NCBI GenBank assembly: GCA_003133665.1
Contig: PKYK01000037.1
Coordinates: 1 to 64,000 of the forward strand
Reading direction: 5' to 3'
From: Acidimicrobiaceae bacterium
GTDB lineage: Bacteria > Actinomycetota > Acidimicrobiia > Acidimicrobiales > RAAP-2
Length of the DNA: 64,000 nucleotides
Below are positions 7,963-15,669 of this stretch, piece after piece. A program made the position numbers and the translations under genes. The first letter of the stretch is position 1; each line of letters opens with the position of its first letter. The notes below the pieces were generated by a model. The model was not told the DNA's origin and made no database searches. It was given only the letters and a program-made list of their open reading frames with translations.

Positions 7963-8071
7963 AGCCACGCGAGACCTCGATCTCCGATGGTCACTAGCCC
8001 TTCGAGAGGTCAGGGAACAACTCTGTGGACAGGCTCACCTCGTCGTCATAGGCGCGTCGTACCATGGAAGC

Positions 8072-8467
8072 ATGTCGTGGCACGAGAAATCAGTCGGTGA
8101 GACCGCCGAGGAGATCTCCTCCTGCCTAGCCAAGGGCGACACGAACTCTGCCATTCGACTGTCCTTCCGATTCCTGGAGCGGTACGGGAAGTCTGACCCG
8201 GAGACTCGCGGGCGAATCACCGCCGGACAGCCCGCGCCAACCGGAAGCCAACGTTTCGATGCCCTTCTGGCGGGGATTGTCGAATACGCATGCGCATCCC
8301 ACGGAGTGGTCGCCCCCGCCTGGGTCAACGATGAAGGCCTCTTCCTCGGCGAGTTCTGGTTCGTCTCCGGCGTGGAGTCACTTCACGCAGATGCGCTGGT
8401 CCACAGTCCGATCTCTCTCGCTCGTCGAGGAGTCTTCGTGACACAAGGCGCTCTGGAATACGCCTAG
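8072..8467 (+). CDS. Hypothetical protein, probable partner of DUF6036-like protein
   Basis: Started at the ATG at 8072 (MSWHEKSVGETAEEI) the protein has 131 residues. I do not assign a function. It has a helical N-terminal half and a C-terminal part with APAWVNDEGLFLGEFWFVSG and SPISLARRGVFVTQGALEYA. Proteins with that tail often precede nucleotidyltransferase-like DUF6036 genes in actinobacteria, so it may be the antitoxin or first member of a toxin-antitoxin-like pair. It overlaps the next gene by 1 bp. It sits between two 148-bp blocks, as an island cargo gene. Confidence 0.6.
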   Translation: MSWHEKSVGETAEEISSCLAKGDTNSAIRLSFRFLERYGKSDPETRGRITAGQPAPTGSQRFDALLAGIVEYACASHGVVAPAWVNDEGLFLGEFWFVSGVESLHADALVHSPISLARRGVFVTQGALEYA

Positions 8468-9018
8468 TGACACTCCTCGGACGCGATGAACTTCTGCGAG
8501 CCCTCGGCGAACTGGACCGGGAACTCGGGGTCCTCAACGTGCGCGCCGAGGTCTTCATCGTCGATGGTGCGGCAATGGCGATTGCCTATGACATACGTCG
8601 ATCGACCGCTGACGTAGACGCAGTGTTCGTCCCCTCCGCCGAAGTCAGGGTCGCCGCATCGCGAGTCGCGGAACGATTGAATCTTGAACCCGACTGGCTA
8701 AATGACGGTGCGAAGGCGTTCATGCCCGGCGAGGACGAGAATCGCATCGGAGTCTACGAAGGGCAACATCTCAGCGTTGCGGCAGCTTCACCAGAGTTCC
8801 TGTTGGCCATGAAACTCATGGCGTCACGAGTGGAGCGCGATCAGGACGACATTCGAGCTTTGTACAAACTCTGTGAATTCACGACTGCCGAGCAGGGTCT
8901 GAATCTCCTCGCGTCGTACTACCCGGAGCGCTTGATTCTTCCACGGGTCCAATTCCTGCTTCAGGAGATGTTCCCCGACGGCCCTGAGAAGCATCGCGAC
9001 ACCGGTCTGTCTCGCTAG
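8467..9018 (+). CDS. DUF6036-like nucleotidyltransferase-fold protein (possible toxin)
   Basis: The protein is 183 residues with a GTG start overlapping the previous stop. The segment EVFIVDGAAMAIAYDIRRST and the following ADVDAVFVPS match the nucleotidyltransferase-like fold of DUF6036/AbiEii-type proteins, with ADVDAVF as the likely acidic motif. SPEFLLAMKLMASRVERDQD is also typical of that group. Such proteins form toxin-antitoxin or abortive-infection pairs with a small upstream partner. Toxicity here is inference. Both genes lie within the suspected island. Confidence 0.65.
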   Translation: MTLLGRDELLRALGELDRELGVLNVRAEVFIVDGAAMAIAYDIRRSTADVDAVFVPSAEVRVAASRVAERLNLEPDWLNDGAKAFMPGEDENRIGVYEGQHLSVAAASPEFLLAMKLMASRVERDQDDIRALYKLCEFTTAEQGLNLLASYYPERLILPRVQFLLQEMFPDGPEKHRDTGLSR

Positions 9019-9167
9019 TCCGCATCTACCTCGCCGGCACGAGAACCCCAGTCAGCGACTCAACTCTCGACTCTGACCTTCTGGCAGGAATGCCGCTGTT
9101 CGATATGTCGGCCCGCGGAGGGCCAGGACTGCTTACTGAAAGATTGACACCCAAAGCCTTGGTGGTG

Positions 9168-9315
9168 TTCTAATCCTCTCTGGGAGGATGGATGAGACAC
9201 GGTTTCCCACTTTCTTCCCGCAGAAGTCTCACGCTTTGATGAACTCTGCCAAGGCGTCAAGCCAGCGAACCCACTCGATCACTGGAGTTTGAACTACAAC
9301 CGCTGTTGGGTGCGA
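9168..9315 (+). repeat. 148-bp interspersed block, copy 2
   Basis: This copy has exactly the length of copies 1 and 4, with the hairpin end weakened (TCTAATCCTC...GGAGGATGGA). Its minus-strand reading gives SHPTAVVVQTPVIEWVRWLD and then a TGA stop. It lies about 110 bp downstream of the aldehyde dehydrogenase gene. The remainder of 9019-9425 shows no gene. Confidence 0.85.
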
Positions 9316-9425
9316 CCACTGGTAGCCAAAGTGGTGGTGGTACGAGACCACAAAAGGGCTAGAGCGATTGCCCTGACCCTTTTGAGTTATTGATCACTAC
9401 TGCCAATTCGACATAGATGTCGGCT

Positions 9426-10805
9426 TCAATTTGCGCTCGGAATATGCATGAGTTTCTTGTTGACGAACTCATCAATGCCGGCTGGCCCTAATTCGCGACC
9501 CACTCCTGACCGTTTCGTTCCACCGAAGGGCAACTCGGCGCCTCCGCCTTCCGGCGTGTTGATCCATACCATTCCGGTATCCAGACGGTCAGCCAAGTCA
9601 AGAGCCAACTCCTCGTTAAGGCTGTAAATGCAAGCTCCGAGCCCATACGGGGTGTCGTTAGCCAATCGGACGGCTTCGTCTGCATCCGCTACCCGATAGA
9701 CGACGGCAACTGGCCCGAAGAGCTCTTCTCTAAATGCGCGCATCTCTGGCGTTACGTCGGTGAGAACACCCGCCTCAATGAAAGCTCCGGGCCTGTCCAA
9801 TCGTCGTCCTCCGGTACGCAACGTCGCGCCCTTGTCGACTGCGTCCTGAATCTGGTCCATCAAGCCTCGTGCCGCCTGCTCGGAGGACAGCGGCCCGTAC
9901 GTAGTCGCAGGGTCCGTCGGGTCACCTGTGGTCTGAGCCGCCATCGCGGCGCTAAACCGTTCGACAAACTCATCGTAGATCGCGTCAGCGACGATGAAAC
10001 GCTTGGCCGCATTGCAGGCCTGGCCCGCGTTCTCCATACGTGCGCCAACGGCGTCAGTAACCACCTGCGCCATGTCGTCGGTGTCCAAGATAATGAATGG
10101 GTCCGATCCGCCAAGTTCGAGGACAATCTTCTTCAAATGCTGCCCAGCGATAGCCGCGACGGCAGTCCCGGCACGCTCGCTGCCCGTCACCGACACACCG
10201 GCGATTCTCGGGTCAGCGATGATGCCGGCTACTTGCTCATTTGACGCGAAGATGTTGACGTAAGCGTCCGTGGGTACACCTGCGTCGTGGAAGATTCGTT
10301 CCATTTCGAGTGCAGACTCTGGACATTGTGGAGCGTGCTTCAGCAGGATGGTGTTACCGATCATGAGGTTGGGAGCGACGAACCGGGCGACCTGGTAGTA
10401 GGGATAGTTCCACGGCATTATCCCCAGCAAAGCGCCGACTGGCGCCTTTCGTACCCACGCCGTACCTTCGGTGTTCGACGGCAAGGGGACATCGGCCAAC
10501 AGCTCGGGGCCCTGATCTGCGTAGTAACGATAGATATCGACAACGAACTCAACCTCGCCCAACGCTTCAGCTGTCGTCTTGCCCATTTCACGCGTTATGA
10601 GAGAAGCGAGCGCGACTGCCCGATCGCGATACAGGTCCGCAACGCGATGCAAGACTTCGGCCCTCTCCGACTTGGACGACATCCTCCACGACTGGAATCC
10701 GCCGTCCACCCGACTAATCGCTTCGGCGATTGCAACATCAGTCGCGGTGGGGTACTCGCTCTCCGCTTCGCCAGTGGCGGGATTGACAACTCGGTAGGTA
10801 CTCAA
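9426..10805 (-). CDS. NAD(P)-dependent aldehyde dehydrogenase, succinate-semialdehyde dehydrogenase type
   Basis: This 459-residue protein is a complete aldehyde dehydrogenase. It has the cofactor-binding PWNYPYYQ, the general base in VLELGGSDPFI, the catalytic cysteine in NAGQACNAAKR and the late motif ELPFGGTKRSGVGRELG. The closest group appears to be YneI/GabD-type succinate-semialdehyde dehydrogenases, but the substrate cannot be fixed. The start is TTG at 10805, supported by GAGGAG seven bases upstream. Blocks 2 and 3 flank it on both sides, so it looks like a separate cargo unit. Codon use does not stand out by eye. Confidence 0.9.
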   Translation of the reverse strand: MSTYRVVNPATGEAESEYPTATDVAIAEAISRVDGGFQSWRMSSKSERAEVLHRVADLYRDRAVALASLITREMGKTTAEALGEVEFVVDIYRYYADQGPELLADVPLPSNTEGTAWVRKAPVGALLGIMPWNYPYYQVARFVAPNLMIGNTILLKHAPQCPESALEMERIFHDAGVPTDAYVNIFASNEQVAGIIADPRIAGVSVTGSERAGTAVAAIAGQHLKKIVLELGGSDPFIILDTDDMAQVVTDAVGARMENAGQACNAAKRFIVADAIYDEFVERFSAAMAAQTTGDPTDPATTYGPLSSEQAARGLMDQIQDAVDKGATLRTGGRRLDRPGAFIEAGVLTDVTPEMRAFREELFGPVAVVYRVADADEAVRLANDTPYGLGACIYSLNEELALDLADRLDTGMVWINTPEGGGAELPFGGTKRSGVGRELGPAGIDEFVNKKLMHIPSAN

Positions 10806-10987
10806 GGTAATACTCCTCTATGTTCTCGACGACATGCGTCCCAATAGTCCAACTTGGCTCTTGGTCACCAAACTACTCATGCGCGCAACAACTTCACTTC
10901 GACTCCAGTCCACCGGTCCGCCGCCTAGACACTCTCGACTCGGCAAATCGCCCCGTCCTCCTCCTCCTCCTACAAGGCGCTGAGCCC

Positions 10988-11068
10988 ATTTAGGAACTCC
11001 GCCAACGTGTCGAGCCATCGGACCCATTGGATCACTGGAGTTTGAACTACAACCGCTGTGGGGTGCGA
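10988..11068 (+). repeat. 148-bp block, copy 3 (truncated to about 81 bp)
   Basis: Only the right part of the block is kept. The minus strand reads SHPTAVVVQTPVIQWVRWLD and then diverges before a TAG. It begins about 20 bp beyond the stop of the DUF1801 gene, the closest gene-block spacing in the set. The hairpin half is missing. Confidence 0.75.
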
Positions 11069-11090
11069 AGTGACCGATGTCTGCCGTTGA

Positions 11091-11483
11091 CTAGTCGCGG
11101 TTCGAGGTGTTCAGCTTCACGGCGGCGCGGATGAGGGCCTTCAGCGCCTGCTCGTCGACCTTGTCGCCTTGGTGAAAGTCGATGGCACGCCTGACTTTGC
11201 CTTCGAGGCTGGAATTGAACGAGCCTGAAGGGTCCTTCAGAGAGGCGCCTTTGGCGAAGGTCATCTTCACAACGTTCTTGTATGTCTCGCCGGTGCAGAT
11301 CAGTCCGTCGTGGGACCACACCGGAACACCCCACTTCCACTCCTCGACGACTTTGGGGTCGGCCTGCTTGATCAGAGCGCGGATCCGCGAGAGCGTCTCG
11401 CCGCGCCAGTCGCTCAACTCTTTGATTCTCGCGTCTATCTGCTGAGATGGAGAGTCGCCCTTCTGCGAGCCAGTAGTTTTCAT
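11091..11483 (-). CDS. DUF1801 (YdhG-like) protein
   Basis: The protein has 130 residues from the ATG at 11483; the track start is a TTG three codons earlier. The order of motifs, IDARIKELSDWRGETLSRIR, VEEWKWGVPVWSHDGLICTG and VVKMTFAKGASLKDPSG, matches DUF1801/YdhG proteins, small single-domain proteins of uncertain role related to an iron-chaperone-like fold. It stands alone between blocks 3 and 4 and is oriented so that block 3 lies immediately downstream. Confidence 0.85.
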   Translation of the reverse strand: MKTTGSQKGDSPSQQIDARIKELSDWRGETLSRIRALIKQADPKVVEEWKWGVPVWSHDGLICTGETYKNVVKMTFAKGASLKDPSGSFNSSLEGKVRRAIDFHQGDKVDEQALKALIRAAVKLNTSNRD

Positions 11484-11621
11484 GGACTTCAAAGTACATT
11501 ATGCGTGCGACGGCTCCAAGTCAGAGCCCTTCGAAAGGCGAAGAAGCACCCAGATTGGTAGGACTGAACCAGGTGACAGTTCTTCCAAGCCAAGTCAAAC
11601 AGGGGCGGCTCCCCAACCTGT

Positions 11622-11769
11622 TTCTAATCCCCTATGGCAGGTTAGATACGCAGAGGATTCCCAGCGTTTCACCGTACTAATCACGCCATTTGATGAACGC
11701 TGCCAAGGCATCGAGCCGTCGCACCCATTCGATGACAGGAGTTTGAACTACAACCGCTGTAGGGTGCCA
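11622..11769 (+). repeat. 148-bp interspersed block, copy 4
   Basis: This copy aligns over its full length with copies 1 and 2. The hairpin end reads TCTAATCCCC...CAGGTTAGA. The minus strand reads WHPTAVVVQTPVIEWVRRLD and stops at TAG, in the same frame as copies 1-3. Coordinates may be off by one base. It lies in the gene-poor 11484-12154 interval between the DUF1801 gene and the AlpA-like remnant. Confidence 0.8.
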
Positions 11770-11937
11770 CGTGTTCTGGCTGGCCCGAGTGGGTTTGGGT
11801 GCCGACGCCACCGCCACAACCTTCTCCATAACTTTTGAAGCCCTTTCGTCGTTTCCGACGCAGTTCATAATTGCTTCGACTGTCAAGGGTTGCGGCGGTC
11901 GAACCGTCTGGTCCGTGACCAAAGTAATTACTGCCGA

Positions 11938-12123
11938 CTGTAACCTCACCGTCGTCGAGCTCATCGAGCGCTGGCCGATAGGACACCAAGACCTACGAGC
12001 TGGTGAAGGCGCCAGGCTTTCCCGAGGCGCTCGTCCTGCTGCGCGACAAGAACGGACGGCCCCAATCAATGGAGTTCCGGCTCAGTGAGATCGTCGCTTA
12101 CGAGCAGCGTCGGGAAGTTCGAA
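11938..12123 (+). pseudogene. Frameshifted AlpA/excisionase-like helix-turn-helix remnant
   Basis: One frame gives NLTVVELIERWPIG, which looks like the start of an AlpA/MerR-like DNA-binding helix. A second frame beginning around 11977 gives TYELVKAPGFPEALVLLRDK, then MEFRLSEIVAYEQRR, the typical remainder of excisionase/AlpA-type regulators. A frameshift near 11975 and an in-frame TAG separate the parts, and no start is visible. Such proteins usually belong to phages, plasmids or integrative elements. The remnant therefore supports past mobile DNA between tRNA-Glu and its partial copy. Confidence 0.6.
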
Positions 12124-12154
12124 GATCGCCGTCTCTTTCGTCAACTCCGCCGCG

Positions 12155-13309
12155 TCACACTCCCTTGTAGTTGAGGATCTGGTGGAGCGTGTGGTCGATG
12201 CGCACGAGGTCGCGCTGGGCCTCCATGATCACGTCGATTTTCTTGTAGGCGTCGGGGTGCTCGTCGAGCAGCGCCTTCGCGTCGTCGGCGTTCCACGCCT
12301 TGCCCTTCATGTCCTCGCGCAGCGTGTCGACGCTGAGCTCGGAGCGCGCGCGGTTGCGCGACATGCGCCGGCCGGCGCCGTGCGCGCACGAGTTGTAGGA
12401 CGCGGGGTTGCCGAGTCCGGTAACGATATACGAGGCAGTCCCCATCGAGCCGGGAATCACGCCCTTGTCGCCGGCTGCGGCCTTGATGGCGCCCTTGCGC
12501 GTCAGCCACACATCCTGTCCGTGGTGGTGCTCCAACTCGGTGAAGTTGTGGTGGCAGTCGATGTGCTCGCGCGACTTCGCCGGCTCGCCGAGGAACCGAC
12601 CGAGCTGGTTGATCACCGCCGACATCATCACCCAGCGGTTCGCTGTTGCGTACCGCTGGGCCCAGCGCATGTCGTAGATGTAGGCCGACCACTCGGGCGT
12701 GTTCTCGGGCAGGTAGGCGAGGTCCGGGTCGGGGAGCTGGATGGACCACTCCTTCATCAGCCCCTTCGCCTTGTCGATGTGGTGCGCAGCGAGCTGGTTC
12801 CCGATGCCGCGCGAGCCAGAGTGCAGCACCAGCCACACGCGGTCCTTCTCATCGAGGCAAACCTCGATGAAGTGGTTGCCCGAGCCGAGCGTGCCGAGCT
12901 GGGTTCGCGCGGTACGCTCCTGCTTCTCGGTCATCTCCCCGTTGTAGACGGGCAACAAGGCGTGCGGGGCAACGTCGTCGCGGAATCTCTTACCAACGCC
13001 CGACGGGATCGAGCGCGAAATCTGGTGGTGCAGTTCGTTGAGGTTGTCGGGCAGCCCAGCCGAGGTGAACTGGGTCCGCACCGCGACCATGCCGCAGCCG
13101 ATGTCGACGCCGACAGCAGCAGGGATGATGGCCCCCTTGGTGGCGATCACGGAGCCGACGGTCGCGCCGAGGCCGAAGTGGGCGTCGGGCATGAGGACGA
13201 GCGGCTTCACGACGAACGGCAGCGCCGCGGTACGCAGCGCCTGCTGACGCGCCTCGTCCTCGAGGTCCACGGCCCAGCTCAGGACATCGTCGAACTTCTC
13301 AGGCGTCAC
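12155..13309 (-). CDS. rtcB: RtcB family RNA ligase
   Basis: The protein has 384 residues from the GTG at 13309, which follows GGAGGG closely; the track's 581-residue ORF includes an unrelated upstream extension. Family motifs are LMPDAHFGLGATVGSV, GVDIGCGM (metal-binding cysteine), LHSGSRGIGNQ, DCHHNFTELEHHHG and AHGAGRRMSR, which holds the histidine that is guanylylated. RtcB joins RNA 3'-phosphate or cyclic phosphate ends to 5'-OH using GTP and Mn2+, in RNA repair or tRNA restart. It overlaps the stop of a small upstream ORF (TAGTG), suggesting coupling. No archease or RtcR gene is seen. Confidence 0.9.
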   Translation of the reverse strand: MTPEKFDDVLSWAVDLEDEARQQALRTAALPFVVKPLVLMPDAHFGLGATVGSVIATKGAIIPAAVGVDIGCGMVAVRTQFTSAGLPDNLNELHHQISRSIPSGVGKRFRDDVAPHALLPVYNGEMTEKQERTARTQLGTLGSGNHFIEVCLDEKDRVWLVLHSGSRGIGNQLAAHHIDKAKGLMKEWSIQLPDPDLAYLPENTPEWSAYIYDMRWAQRYATANRWVMMSAVINQLGRFLGEPAKSREHIDCHHNFTELEHHHGQDVWLTRKGAIKAAAGDKGVIPGSMGTASYIVTGLGNPASYNSCAHGAGRRMSRNRARSELSVDTLREDMKGKAWNADDAKALLDEHPDAYKKIDVIMEAQRDLVRIDHTLHQILNYKGV

Positions 13310-13533
13310 TAGCCCTCCGATGCTGGAAGGGAGCGGGCCAACTCGTGAGCCTTTCGAAGAACGCGCTTCTGTTCGGCGCCCCGTATTAGTCCCTGCTCCG
13401 TGTTGCGTGTCGCCTCGACCATCCTCTTTCTGACTCCTCGACGGCGCGCCTCTCGGCATCTTATGGCGATAACCACGCAGGCCGTCGAAGCGAGGAGGAA
13501 GTGGCGCGCGAACAGATACCCGGGGCCATTCAC
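13309..13533 (-). CDS. Possible small membrane protein coupled to rtcB
   Basis: A 74-residue reading begins at a GTG preceded by GGGGGG (MNGPGYLFARHFLL...) and contains one hydrophobic stretch (HFLLASTACVVIAI), a strongly basic segment and a helical tail ending ARSLPASEG. Its TAG overlaps the rtcB GTG. No family is recognised. The overlap with rtcB and the plausible ribosome site are the only support; it could be a chance ORF. Confidence 0.35.
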   Translation of the reverse strand: MNGPGYLFARHFLLASTACVVIAIRCREARRRGVRKRMVEATRNTEQGLIRGAEQKRVLRKAHELARSLPASEG

Positions 13534-13608
13534 GTCCCCCCTCGCCCCCGCGAACGATTTGGTCGCTGACGGCGACAAGGCAGATCGTGCACGCAGCACG
13601 AACTGGTC

Positions 13609-14496
13609 TCAGTCGCGCGAGAGCGCTTTTCCGTCGGCGTCCAGGTAGTCCCTCCAGGACCGCTTCGGCGCCCAGCCAAGCATCCGCTGAGCCTTCTCGC
13701 TGGAGATTCCCGATGCATCCGGACGCGAGGTGGGTCGCAGTTCGATCTTGTCCCCGTAGTACTGGTGGAGAATTTCGCCGAAGTTCCTGCCCCCGACGTT
13801 GTCTGGCGACGCGATGTAGAAGACCTCGTGTCCGGGGAGCTCCGACTCTGTGGCCAACACGATCGCGTCGGCAAGGTCGTAGACGTCGATGTAGCTCCAC
13901 AGGTTAGGGCTGAGCACCGCGGCATCGCGCACCTGGGGGCCGAGGTTCTGCTCGTAGTTGTCTTCGTTCTGAACCCAGCTCGGGCGGAGCGAGATGCACC
14001 GGATGTCCGAGCGTTCGACGGCCGCGTTCATCAGCTGTTCACCGAAGTGCTTGGACAGGGCGTACGGATCCTGCGGGTGCACCGGATGCAACTCGTCGAC
14101 TGGCGCATAGTCCGGAAGGAATTCGCGTTCGGGAAAGAAGAATCCGGGCACGGTCTCGCTCGAGATGTTCACGAAACGCTTCGCCCCGAAGCGGACGGCC
14201 GCCTCGAGAACGTTGAACGTCGCCATCAGGTTGGTGCGGAACACCACTTGCGGCGGGTTGCCGGTCGGCTCCGGGATCGCGGCGGCATGCACGACAGCAT
14301 CGGCCCCACGGATGACGGCGAATGCTTCGCCGGAATCGGTGAGATCGGCCATTTGGTACCGAGCCGTTCCCTCTGGCTCTCGTTCGAATCCCGGCCGGGT
14401 CAGATCGGTCGCGAGCACATCGTGACCCGCGTCAAGCAGTGCCTGGGTCGCAGCGCGACCGACCTTTCCGTGGGCACCCGTAATGACTACCTTCAT
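13609..14496 (-). CDS. NAD-dependent epimerase/dehydratase (uronate dehydrogenase-like SDR)
   Basis: This 295-residue extended short-chain dehydrogenase starts at the ATG at 14496 with AAGGAG just upstream. MKVVITGAHGKVGRAATQAL is the Rossmann nucleotide site, VNISSETVPG holds the active-site serine region and DPYALSKHFGEQ the YxxxK catalytic pair. Related proteins include UDP-sugar epimerases and uronate dehydrogenases; the substrate is not known. A TGTCCAATGG/CCGTTGGACA inverted repeat lies about 25-50 bp upstream of the start and is a likely operator. Confidence 0.85.
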   Translation of the reverse strand: MKVVITGAHGKVGRAATQALLDAGHDVLATDLTRPGFEREPEGTARYQMADLTDSGEAFAVIRGADAVVHAAAIPEPTGNPPQVVFRTNLMATFNVLEAAVRFGAKRFVNISSETVPGFFFPEREFLPDYAPVDELHPVHPQDPYALSKHFGEQLMNAAVERSDIRCISLRPSWVQNEDNYEQNLGPQVRDAAVLSPNLWSYIDVYDLADAIVLATESELPGHEVFYIASPDNVGGRNFGEILHQYYGDKIELRPTSRPDASGISSEKAQRMLGWAPKRSWRDYLDADGKALSRD

Positions 14497-14521
14497 GATT
14501 ACTCCTTGTTTACTCGAGACA

Positions 14522-14546
14522 TGTCCAATGGACGTGCCGTTGGACA
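14522..14546. promoter_or_regulatory. Inverted repeat, probable operator of the epimerase gene
   Basis: TGTCCAATGG, five bases, CCGTTGGACA: 10-bp arms with one mismatch, just upstream of the epimerase start. The even spacing suggests a site for a dimeric repressor. No bound regulator can be named; the interval 14497-14767 holds no gene. Confidence 0.55.
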
Positions 14547-14767
14547 TCGGTCACCAACTCTGGCGTTCGCTGCGTCGCATGTTCAGTGCGACTGCGACTG
14601 CACGTAATCTTCCACAACTCTTCCATAGTTGGATATGCCATTCTTCACGGTGCTTGGGATTCCTCAACGGTTGCCAGTCACACGGCTGTACTGAGCAGTT
14701 TCCCGATTCAGATGTTGAACAGACTGATCTCTGCTCGGGCCATGTCTGCCGAGAGCGAGAACGTCCG

Positions 14768-15544
14768 CTAGCTCCTCGCCACGTTCCCTTGATCCGCGCT
14801 ACGAGCGGGCGGGCGAAATGCGGCGAAGGGATCAGTCACCCGCAACGTCCGCTCGCTGAATCGGTAGATCGTCGCGGGTCGACCCCCGGATGATGAGGGC
14901 GACGCGACCGATGCAGTTGACTCGATGATCTCGCGACGGAGCAAGACCCTCTGAAGGTTGGTGGATGAGATCGTGTGGCCGAGACACGACTCGTACACGA
15001 CCCTCAACTCCGCGATTGTGAAGACCCTTGGTGCGAGTGCGTACGCCACGTTGGTGTAGGTCAGTTTCGCGCGGAGTCGCTCGCGTCCGGATTGGATGAT
15101 CGACGCATGATCGAAGGCCGTTGGCGGAAGATCATCAACAGGGAACCACGCCGTATCGCCAGGTATCGTCGGATTCAGATCCGTCGAGACCAAGGCGATG
15201 TAGGCCGTCGCGATAATCCGTCCTCGCGGGTCCCGGTCGACGTCGCTGCGGGTCTCCAATTGCTCAAGGAAACCAATGTCGGTAAGGTCCACCTTGGCCG
15301 CGAGATGGCGCCCGAGCGAAGACCCGAGACGCTCCGTGCTCCCGAGCGCACCGCCGGGCAGCGCCCAGCACTGGGCGAAGGGCTCATGCGCCCGCTGCCA
15401 AAGCAGCGAATGCAACTTCCGCTCGCGAACCTGGAAGACGACGGCCAGAGCCTCATGCTCGAACCGGTCCGCGGATTGGTCGGCCGTCTCGACGTCACTC
15501 GTCTGCGGAGCGAAAGAAGATCCAGGGGTTTGACGCGACGACAC
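14768..15544 (-). CDS. nrtR: NrtR-type Nudix transcriptional regulator of NAD synthesis
   Basis: The 258-residue protein has an N-terminal Nudix-like domain (about 28-160; ALPGGALGSTERLGSSLGRH) in which the catalytic Nudix glutamates are largely missing, and a C-terminal winged helix (about 165-240; FTIAELRVVYESCLG and later RVLLRREIIESTA). That is the architecture of NrtR, which binds ADP-ribose or related NAD metabolites and represses NAD biosynthesis genes. It is divergent from nadABC, with a perfect palindrome between, as expected of an autoregulated local repressor. The start is GTG at 15544. Confidence 0.85.
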   Translation of the reverse strand: MSSRQTPGSSFAPQTSDVETADQSADRFEHEALAVVFQVRERKLHSLLWQRAHEPFAQCWALPGGALGSTERLGSSLGRHLAAKVDLTDIGFLEQLETRSDVDRDPRGRIIATAYIALVSTDLNPTIPGDTAWFPVDDLPPTAFDHASIIQSGRERLRAKLTYTNVAYALAPRVFTIAELRVVYESCLGHTISSTNLQRVLLRREIIESTASVASPSSSGGRPATIYRFSERTLRVTDPFAAFRPPARSADQGNVARS

Positions 15545-15564
15545 GCCTAATGGTAACGTAAAGA

Positions 15565-15595
15565 CGAGGTTTTCGCCTATCAGGCGAAAACCTCG
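15565..15595. promoter_or_regulatory. Perfect palindrome between nrtR and nadA (candidate NrtR operator)
   Basis: CGAGGTTTTCGCCT, three bases, AGGCGAAAACCTCG: 14-bp perfect arms about 21 bp upstream of the nrtR start and 75 bp upstream of nadA. The position suits an operator controlling both divergent genes. A terminator is unlikely because no gene ends here. Confidence 0.7.
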
Positions 15596-15669
15596 GGTAA
15601 CAGTTCTCTCGCCTCACCGAAGGGACCGGTTGCCCGTGTTAATTCACTTTCTACTAGCAAGGTCGACCA

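Noticed and set aside
12155-13900. The full 581-residue ORF as one protein
   Set aside because: RtcB homology begins at the GTG at 13309 with a ribosome site; the upstream 197 residues are low-quality and overlap the epimerase gene on the same strand in a different frame.
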